The notes under the pieces: model-generated
Told to the model about the DNA's origin: nothing
The model's input: only the letters and a program-made list of their open reading frames with translations
Database searches by the model: none
DNA from: Nocardiopsis quinghaiensis
GTDB taxonomy: Bacteria > Actinomycetota > Actinomycetes > Streptosporangiales > Streptosporangiaceae
DNA: 64,000 nucleotides
Assembly (NCBI RefSeq): GCF_008638365.1
Contig: NZ_VWVU01000008.1
Location: 124,001 to 188,000 of the forward strand
Direction: 5' to 3'
Made by a program: the position numbers and the translations under genes
Shown: one piece after another, positions 58,192-64,000 of the stretch
Position numbering within the stretch: the stretch's first letter is position 1
How the letters are laid out: the number at the start of each line of letters is the position of its first letter

Positions 58192-59295
58192 GTGCGTATC
58201 CTCATCGCTCCTGACAAGTTCGCCGGCACCCTCTCCGCGCTCGAAGCCGCCCAGGCCGTCGCCGACGGCTGGCACCGGACCGACCCCTCCGCCCGGACGG
58301 AGCTGCTTCCGCTCTCCGACGGCGGTCCCGGGTTCGTCGAGGTGCTGCACACCGCCCTCGGCGGCGAGGTGCACCGAGCCGAGGTGACCGGTCCCCTCGG
58401 CGCACCCGTGACCGCGGAGTACCTCCTCGACGGTGACACCGCCTACGTGGAGAGCGCCCAGGCCTGCGGTCTCCACCTGGTACCCGCCGACGACCGCGAC
58501 CCCGGCCGCACCACCACCCGCGGTGTGGGCGAGCTGGTCGCCCACGCGGTCCGTGCGGGCGCACGCACCGTCGTCGTCGGCCTCGGCGGCAGCTCCACCA
58601 ACGATGCCGGAGCCGGGCTCCTCGCGGCCCTCGGCGCCACCCCCGGCGACCACCTCGGCCGCGGCGGCGGCCCCCTGGCCGAGCACGTCGGCTCCGTCGA
58701 CCTGGAAGCCGCCCGCCAGACCCTGGCGGGGGCCCGCCTCGTCGCCGCCACCGACGTCGACAACCCCCTCCTCGGCATCCACGGCGCCAGTGCCGTCTTC
58801 GGCCCGCAGAAGGGCGCCGACCCCGACCAGGTCCAGCGCCTCGACGCGGCCCTCGCCGCCTTCGCCGACCGGGTCGACCCCGACAAGAGCACCCGTGACG
58901 TCCCCGGCGCCGGCGCCGCGGGCGGTCTGGGCTTCGCCCTGCTCCTCCTCGGTGGCACCGTCGAGTCCGGCATCAGCCGTGTCCTCGACTCCGTTCGCCT
59001 GACGGAGCGCCTCGACGGCGCCGACCTCGTCGTCACCGGCGAGGGCTCCTTCGACTCCCAGTCCCTGCGCGGCAAGCTCCCGCACGGCGTCGCCCAGGTC
59101 GCCCGTCAGCACGGTGTTCCCTGCATCGTCACCGCCGGGGCCGTGAAGGTCGGCCGGGCCGAGGCCGCCGACGCAGGGATCACCGAGACCTACTCCCTCG
59201 TCGAGTCCGCCGGTTCGGTGGAGGCGGCCATGAGCCGCTCCGCCGAGGAACTGCGCGCCCTGGCCGCCGACATCGCCCGTCGCTGGTCCCGGTGA
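58192..59295 (+). CDS. glxK: Glycerate kinase
   Basis: A 367-residue GlxK/GckA-type glycerate kinase. It shows MRILIAPDKFAGTLSALEAA, DGGPGFVEVLHTALGGEVHR, VVGLGGSSTNDAGAGLLAAL, ATDVDNPLLGIHGASAVFGP with QKGADPDQV, AGAAGGLGFALLLLGG and VTGEGSFDSQSLRGKLPHGV, all family-specific. It phosphorylates glycerate for return to glycolysis or the serine pathway. The GTG at 58192 (PDKFAGT at residue 7) is the start that fits the family. CACACT 12 bp upstream resembles a -10 box, so the transcript may be leaderless. It follows pspAB by 70 bp and converges on the binding-protein gene. Confidence 0.95.
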   Translation: MRILIAPDKFAGTLSALEAAQAVADGWHRTDPSARTELLPLSDGGPGFVEVLHTALGGEVHRAEVTGPLGAPVTAEYLLDGDTAYVESAQACGLHLVPADDRDPGRTTTRGVGELVAHAVRAGARTVVVGLGGSSTNDAGAGLLAALGATPGDHLGRGGGPLAEHVGSVDLEAARQTLAGARLVAATDVDNPLLGIHGASAVFGPQKGADPDQVQRLDAALAAFADRVDPDKSTRDVPGAGAAGGLGFALLLLGGTVESGISRVLDSVRLTERLDGADLVVTGEGSFDSQSLRGKLPHGVAQVARQHGVPCIVTAGAVKVGRAEAADAGITETYSLVESAGSVEAAMSRSAEELRALAADIARRWSR

Positions 59296-59422
59296 GGAGA
59301 CGGAGGGAGGGGCGGTAGGGGAGGAGGGAGGCCGACCACACCTCCTTCCCGGAGCCCGGGAGTCCGGCCCGCCCCGCGAGCCCCACGCCCCCTCCGACGG
59401 GGACGGGCGAACACGGACAGAG

Positions 59423-59460
59423 AGGAGCGCCCCGGGAGAAGGATCTCCCGGGGCGCTCCT
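59423..59460. terminator. Perfect bidirectional hairpin terminator
   Basis: AGGAGCGCCCCGGGAGA (59423-59439) pairs with TCTCCCGGGGCGCTCCT (59444-59460) around AGGA. It lies between the convergent glxK and binding-protein genes. Confidence 0.85.
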
Positions 59461-59500
59461 CGTGCTCGGTGACGGGCGGCCGAGGCCGACCGTTCCTCAC

Positions 59501-60748
59501 CTAGTCCTGGAGGGAGTGCTCCTCGTAGGCCAGGACCTCGTGACCGTCGTCTCCGTAGTGGAAGATCTCGAAGGTGGCGGCGGTCGGGTCGCCGTTGTCG
59601 TCGAAGTCGATGTTGCCGCTGGCACCCTGGTAGTTGATCTCCTCACCGTCGGCCAGCAGGTCGCTGCACTCGGAGAAGGAGGAGCACTCGGTGCCCTCGG
59701 GACGGCTGACGTTGGGCAGTTCGGCCACGTAGTCGGACGCGTTCGCGCTGCCGGCGGCCTCGGCGGCCAGGGCGATCACGGTGACGCAGTCGTAGACCTG
59801 CGGGGCGAACTGGAAGACCTCCAGCTCCTCGTTGTAGCTGGTCAGACCCTCCGTGAACTCGGGGTTCTCCGCACTCGGGGCGACACCGGTGATGCCGTTG
59901 ACGATGTCCGGGTCCTCCTGGTTGACGGTCTCGCCCAGGTTCGGGTCGTTGAGGCCGTCGGTGACGAAGATCTGCTCACCCTCGATGTCGCTCTCCAGGA
60001 GCTGGGCGATGACCTGCGCGCCCTCCTCGAAGGCGATGAGCGCGACGGCGTCCGGCTCCTCGTTGGCAACGCTGCCGACGACCGAGTCGAAGGTGGTGGC
60101 CATGGGGTCGTAGGTCTCGTTGACGACGACCTGGGCGCCGAGGTTCTCCAGTTCCGTCTGGAGGGCGTTGGCGTAGCCGCCGCCGTAGTCGTCGGCGCGG
60201 GCGACGATGCCGACGTTCGCGTGGCCCTCGTCAGCGATCTTGCGGGCCATCACCACGGCGGAGAGCTTGTCGCTGGGCGCGGTACGGAAGTAGTAGCCGT
60301 TGTCCTCGATGTCGCTCAGCGCGGCGGAGGTGTTGGAACCGGAGCACTGGACGATCTCGGCGCCGGTGATGGTGTCGTAGGTCGCCTGGGTCATACCGGA
60401 GGCGGCGGCGCCGATGACGGCGTCCACCTCGTCCGAGACGAGGCTGTTGGCGGCCTCGTTGGCCTGTGCGTTGTCGCCGGCCTCGTCACCCTGGACGATG
60501 TCGGGGACCTCGTTGCCGAGGATGCCGCCGGCCTCGTTGATCTCGGAGATCGCGTATTCCGCCGCGGTGATCTGGGGCGGGCCGAGGAAGGCGAGGTCAC
60601 CGGTCTGCGGGTAGAGGATGCCGTAGGTGAACTGGTCGTCCCCTCCGTCACCGCCGTCTCCTTCGCCGCCCCCGCTGCCACACGCGGTCAGGCCGAGTAC
60701 AAGGGCCGCGGTTGCGGCAGTGAGGCCTAGGACCTTCTTGCTTGCCAT
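59501..60748 (-). CDS. Branched-chain amino-acid ABC transporter substrate-binding lipoprotein
   Basis: A 415-residue exported lipoprotein. The signal peptide MASKKVLGLTAATAALVLGL ends in the lipobox LTAC, followed by a Gly/Asp linker. The Leu/Ile/Val-binding fold starts at FTYGILYPQTGDLAFLGPPQ, with ITAAEYAISEINEAGGILGN and VDAVIGAAASGMTQATYDTI. The family usually binds branched-chain amino acids, or sometimes urea, amides or aromatic acids. ATG 60748 was chosen because it precedes the signal peptide directly. No permease or ATPase genes follow, as the next gene on that side is the convergent glxK, so it must use distant membrane partners. It is processed by LspA. Confidence 0.88.
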   Translation of the reverse strand: MASKKVLGLTAATAALVLGLTACGSGGGEGDGGDGGDDQFTYGILYPQTGDLAFLGPPQITAAEYAISEINEAGGILGNEVPDIVQGDEAGDNAQANEAANSLVSDEVDAVIGAAASGMTQATYDTITGAEIVQCSGSNTSAALSDIEDNGYYFRTAPSDKLSAVVMARKIADEGHANVGIVARADDYGGGYANALQTELENLGAQVVVNETYDPMATTFDSVVGSVANEEPDAVALIAFEEGAQVIAQLLESDIEGEQIFVTDGLNDPNLGETVNQEDPDIVNGITGVAPSAENPEFTEGLTSYNEELEVFQFAPQVYDCVTVIALAAEAAGSANASDYVAELPNVSRPEGTECSSFSECSDLLADGEEINYQGASGNIDFDDNGDPTAATFEIFHYGDDGHEVLAYEEHSLQD

Positions 60749-61182
60749 GATCGTGGTCACTCCGTTCAACCGGCGAAACACGTGCTGCGTGACGCAGCCG
60801 TGCCGATGTGCATGTGCGTCCTGATGCCCGCGGTGTGTGGCATGACTTAATCAGGAGCATTAGCGGAGCTTAATCACGGAAGTTCTGGATCGGAAAGCAT
60901 GGAGCGGCCGTTGGTGCCGACTCGCCGTCATGCTGTTATGCCCCTGTAGTCATCACTGGGCTTTCGCGGCCGATATTTGTACAGTTCGCAGCTATCCGTG
61001 TGCAGGGGGCAGCAAACTGTCGCGACGACCAGGGACGACGAAGCCCGACCGTCAAGAGCCGCGGTCGGGCTGTAGGAAAGCTACAGAGGTACTGCACGCG
61101 GGTGTGAAGCGGTCCTTCCGTAAACAGAAAAACCCTTGACCTATACACGTTCCGTCCCTCCGGCCGTCTCCCGCCGTCTCCC
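60749..61182. other. Intergenic region with direct repeats and a terminator hairpin
   Basis: The 434-bp gap is lower in GC than its surroundings. It holds two copies of CTTAATCA (60846-60853 and 60869-60876), likely part of the binding-protein promoter on the minus strand. A hairpin at 61042-61071 (AGCCCGACC/GGTCGGGCT) terminates the thioesterase gene. No gene was found. Confidence 0.6.
61042..61071 (-). terminator. Hairpin terminator after the thioesterase gene
   Basis: AGCCCGACC (61042-61050) pairs with GGTCGGGCT (61063-61071). It lies 111 bp beyond the thioesterase stop on the minus strand. Confidence 0.55.
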
Positions 61183-61611
61183 CTACCCGCGGGGCGTCTC
61201 GCGCAGCATGCACGTGAGCCGGGAGGTGCACACCTTCCGGCCCCCGTCGTCGGTGATGGTGATGTCCCACGTGGCCAGCGTCCGGCCCAGGTGCACCGGG
61301 GTGGCCACGCCGGTCACGTACCCCTCGGTGGCCGACCGGTGGTGGGTGGCGTTGATCTCGATACCGACCGCGGTCCTGCCGAACCGGGCGGCGTGGGCGG
61401 TGGACCCGATCGATCCCAGGGACTCGGCCAGTACGCACGAGGCGCCCCCGTGCAGCAGCCCGAACGGCTGGACGTTGCCCTCCACCGGCATCCGTCCCAC
61501 CACGCGCTCGGCGGAGGCCTCGGTGACCTCGATGCCCATGCGCTCGCCCAGCCCGCTGGTCAGGGCGCCAGTGTCGAGCATCCGGCGCATCGCCTCGGAG
61601 TCCGTCGTCAT
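61183..61611 (-). CDS. PaaI/YbdB-type hotdog thioesterase
   Basis: A 142-residue single hotdog-domain protein, the usual length for the phenylacetic-acid-degradation-type thioesterase family. It shows MGIEVTEASAERVVGRMPVE, the active-site motif FGLLHGGASCVLAESLGS with its catalytic His-Gly and Glu, the strand TAVGIEINATHHRSATEG, and VHLGRTLATWDITITDDGGR. ATG 61611 (MTTDSEAMRRML) is the family start. The gene is divergent from polA with a 137-bp spacer, as in other actinobacteria. Substrate is probably aromatic or menaquinone-pathway CoA thioesters, but this is not determined. Confidence 0.88.
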   Translation of the reverse strand: MTTDSEAMRRMLDTGALTSGLGERMGIEVTEASAERVVGRMPVEGNVQPFGLLHGGASCVLAESLGSIGSTAHAARFGRTAVGIEINATHHRSATEGYVTGVATPVHLGRTLATWDITITDDGGRKVCTSRLTCMLRETPRG

Positions 61612-61733
61612 GGTGTGTGCCTTCCGATCCGCTGGGGTGTCCACCCGCTCCGGACGGCGGAGGAGACCTCCGGTCCGGAGCGGTGGCCTCCGGTGTTCTC
61701 GCGGTGTGGCCGCGAAGTGTCCGCATCGCATCC

Positions 61734-61739
61734 TAGGAT
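61734..61739 (+). promoter_or_regulatory. -10 box (TAGGAT) of a leaderless polA transcript
   Basis: TAGGAT lies seven bases before GTG 61746, so transcription would start about at the first codon. The hexamer matches the -10 used by the chorismate mutase leader. Confidence 0.6.
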
Positions 61740-61745
61740 TTGTCT

Positions 61746-64000
61746 GTGGTGACCAAGCGAGAGACCCCCGACCAGACATCCCAGGCCAGCGCCGGGGCGG
61801 GCGGCACGGCCCCCGCCGGCAGCGGTGGCCAGCGCCCCCGCCTCCTTCTCCTGGACGGCCACTCGATGGCCTTCCGCGCGTTCTTCGCGCTTCCGGTGGA
61901 GAAGTTCGGCACGAGTACCGGACAGTCGACCAACGCCGTCTACGGCTTCGCGTCGATGCTGGTCAAGTTGCTGCGGGACGAGGAGCCCACCCACGTCGCG
62001 GTGGCATGGGACCTGTCCGGCCCCACCTTCCGGCACGAGGAGTACGCCGAGTACAAGGACGGCCGCTCCGACACACCGCCGGAGTTCCCCTCCCAGGTGC
62101 CCCTCACCCAGGACCTCATGCGGATGGTCGGCGTCGCCAACCTGTCCGCGCCGGGCTTCGAGGCCGACGACGTCATCGCCACGCTGGCCCACCGGGGCGG
62201 TGAGGCCGGGATGGAGGTGCTCATCGCCTCCGGAGACCGCGACGCCTTCCAGCTGATCACCGACTCCTGCACGGTCCTGTACCCGGGAAAGAGCCTGTCG
62301 GACCTGCGGCGCATGGATCCCGCGGCGGTCGAGGACAAGTACGGGATCCCCCCGGAGCGCTACCGCGACCTGGCGGCCCTGGTGGGGGAGAAGGCCGACA
62401 ACCTGCCCGGCGTGCCCGGGGTGGGTCCCAAGACCGCCGCCAAGTGGATCACCAAGTACGGGTCCCTGGACGAGCTGGTCGCCCACGCCGACGAGCTCCC
62501 CGGCAAGGCGGGGCAGAGCTTCCGCGACCACCTGGACGACGTGCTGCGCAACCAGCGCCTGAACCAGCTGGCCACGGACGTGGCCCTGGACGTGGACGTC
62601 AGGGCGCTGGGCCTGGGCGAGGCCGACCGGACCGGGATCGACGCGCTCTTCGACAACCTGGAGTTCGCCTCCAACCTGCGCGAGCGCCTGTACTCCGTGA
62701 TCCGCCTGGAGGGCGGCGCGGAGGCGGCCGACGCCGCGCCCGCCGAGGGCTTCCGGATCGACCTGACCGTGGCCGGGACCGGGGAGCTGGCCTCCTGGAT
62801 CACCCGGCACGCCGCCCCTGACAACGCCGACGGCGACACCCTCACCCCCACGGCGCCCGCAGGGCTGGCCGTGGACGGCACCTGGGGCCGCGGCACCGGC
62901 AGGGTGGACGCGCTGGCCGTCAGCGTGCCCTCGGGAGAGGCGGTGTTCGTCGACCCCACCACCCTGGACCCGGCCGACACCGAGGCGCTGGCCGCCTTCC
63001 TGGCCGACCCCGGCCGCCCCAAGGTCGTGCACGAGTGCAAGGGAGCCCTGCTCGCACTGGGCGCGCACGGGTGGACGCTGGGCGGTGTGGTCAGCGACAC
63101 CGCCCTGGCCGCCTACCTGGTCCAGCCGGGGCAGCGCCGCTTCGACCTCGCCGACCTGTGCCGCAGGTACCTGGGCCGGGAGCTGGAGGAGTCCTCCTCC
63201 GGCGACCAGCTGACCCTGGACCTGGGCGACGGCGGCGAGGCGGGCTCGGGCCACCAGCACCTGCTGGCGGTGCGCGCGAGCGCCACCCGCGACCTGGCCG
63301 GGGTGCTGTCCGCGGAGTTGGACAAGAGGGGCGGCACCCACCTGTTGCACGAGGTCGAACTGCCGCTGGTGGACGTGCTGGCGCGGCTGGAGCGGGCGGG
63401 GATCGCCGCCGACCGCGAGTACCTGGAGGACCTGCAGGGCGAGTTCGCCTCCGCGGCCCGCGGCGCGGTGGAGCGGGCGCACGAGGTGGTGGGCCGCGAG
63501 TTCAACCTCGGCTCTCCCAAGCAGCTCCAGCAGGTGCTGTTCGAGGAGCTGGGCCTGCCCAGGACCAAGAAGATCAAGACGGGCTACACCACCGACGCGG
63601 ACGCGCTGGCGTGGCTGGCGGCGCAGACCGACAACGAGCTGCCCGCGGTACTGCTGCACCACCGCGACCAGACCAAGCTGCGGACCACGGTCGAGGGGCT
63701 GATCAAGACGATCGCCGACGACGGCCGCATCCACACCACCTTCAACCAGACGGTGGCCGCGACCGGCCGTCTCAGCTCCACCGAGCCCAACCTGCAGAAC
63801 ATCCCGGTGCGCACCGACGTGGGAAGGCGCATCCGGCGGGCGTTCGTGGTGGGCGAGGGCTTCGACGAGCTGCTCACCGCCGACTACAGCCAGATCGAGC
63901 TGCGCATCATGGCGCACCTGTCGGGCGAACAGGCGCTGATCGAGGCCTTCGACAGCGGCTACGACTTCCACGCGCAGATGGCCGCGCAGGTCTTCGACGT
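61746..64000 (+). CDS. polA: DNA polymerase I (5' part, continues past the window)
   Basis: The frame is open from the adjacent GTGs at 61746 and 61749 to the window end, giving about 750 residues. Residues about 30-320 form the 5' nuclease ([51 protein letters not shown]). The central 3'-5' exonuclease-like domain ([32 protein letters not shown]) lacks an evident DEDD pattern, as in most actinobacterial PolA. The polymerase domain includes [40 protein letters not shown] and the motif A segment [20 protein letters not shown]. It performs repair and Okazaki fragment processing. The remaining palm and finger motifs lie outside. Confidence 0.97.
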   Translation, partial: MVTKRETPDQTSQASAGAGGTAPAGSGGQRPRLLLLDGHSMAFRAFFALPVEKFGTSTGQSTNAVYGFASMLVKLLRDEEPTHVAVAWDLSGPTFRHEEYAEYKDGRSDTPPEFPSQVPLTQDLMRMVGVANLSAPGFEADDVIATLAHRGGEAGMEVLIASGDRDAFQLITDSCTVLYPGKSLSDLRRMDPAAVEDKYGIPPERYRDLAALVGEKADNLPGVPGVGPKTAAKWITKYGSLDELVAHADELPGKAGQSFRDHLDDVLRNQRLNQLATDVALDVDVRALGLGEADRTGIDALFDNLEFASNLRERLYSVIRLEGGAEAADAAPAEGFRIDLTVAGTGELASWITRHAAPDNADGDTLTPTAPAGLAVDGTWGRGTGRVDALAVSVPSGEAVFVDPTTLDPADTEALAAFLADPGRPKVVHECKGALLALGAHGWTLGGVVSDTALAAYLVQPGQRRFDLADLCRRYLGRELEESSSGDQLTLDLGDGGEAGSGHQHLLAVRASATRDLAGVLSAELDKRGGTHLLHEVELPLVDVLARLERAGIAADREYLEDLQGEFASAARGAVERAHEVVGREFNLGSPKQLQQVLFEELGLPRTKKIKTGYTTDADALAWLAAQTDNELPAVLLHHRDQTKLRTTVEGLIKTIADDGRIHTTFNQTVAATGRLSSTEPNLQNIPVRTDVGRRIRRAFVVGEGFDELLTADYSQIELRIMAHLSGEQALIEAFDSGYDFHAQMAAQVFD

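Overview
The window is high-GC actinobacterial chromosome, most likely Nocardiopsis or a close relative of the Streptosporangiales/Streptomycetales. This rests on very high third-position GC, frequent GTG/TTG starts, many probably leaderless transcripts, and a housekeeping gene order that matches, from memory, the Streptomyces core chromosome: divIVA-ileS-dksA/traR-lspA-rluD, glnA2-nadE, glnE-glnA, DUF4191-lipA-lipB, sucB-lpd-pepA-cobS-cobU, pspA and polA. No rRNA, tRNA, CRISPR array, prophage or biosynthetic cluster was seen.

Layout. 1-6.2 kb: 3' end of a probable divIVA gene; ileS on the minus strand behind a T-box leader; a small conserved ORF; a frameshifted DksA/TraR remnant; lspA-rluD. 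6.3-15.8 kb: accessory block with EamA exporter and divergent LysR regulator, a ThDP enzyme, a perfect 53-bp tandem repeat, azlCD with an AraC regulator, a GNAT, a PaaI thioesterase, chorismate mutase behind a probable attenuator, and a secreted EEP-fold hydrolase. 15.9-17.7 kb: a WhiJ-type regulator/DUF397 pair divergent from two small unknown genes. 17.8-25.7 kb: glnA2 with a tiny coupled upstream ORF, a stand-alone TnpB element with an omega-RNA-like 3' end, nadE, and a large LAL (LuxR) regulator. 25.7-29.5 kb: an Arg-rich small protein, envelope proteins, and a secreted alpha-amylase with a CBM20 domain and a MalR/Reg1-like operator.

29.7-44.2 kb: glnE and glnA (with a clear GlnR box), an RDD protein, two tandem LCP cell-wall ligases, a DUF2975/Xre pair with an AT-rich palindromic operator, DUF4191, lipA, lipB, a TIGR01777 epimerase, and an FMN reductase with a SoxR-type promoter. 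44.5-54.2 kb: sucB (two lipoyl domains), lpd, pepA, cobS, cobU (with an N-terminal metal-hydrolase-like extension), small unknown proteins and an aldo/keto reductase. 54.3-64 kb: DUF3043, the pspA-pspAA-htpX-pspAB membrane-stress module, glycerate kinase, an orphan branched-chain amino-acid binding lipoprotein, a thioesterase and the 5' part of polA.

Functional links. Nitrogen assimilation is a recurring theme: glnA with its modifying enzyme GlnE, glnA2, glutamine-dependent NadE, and GlnR control. Lipoate synthesis (lipB-lipA) feeds the lipoyl domains of SucB, which are reoxidised by Lpd; all three lie within 8 kb. Envelope genes (lspA, the LCP pair, the PspA module, HtpX) form a second theme. 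The most unusual items are RNA- or operator-level: the chorismate mutase leader, the glnA2 upstream ORF beside the TnpB element, the SoxR-like promoter, the frameshifted DksA remnant and the paired small genes at 16 kb.
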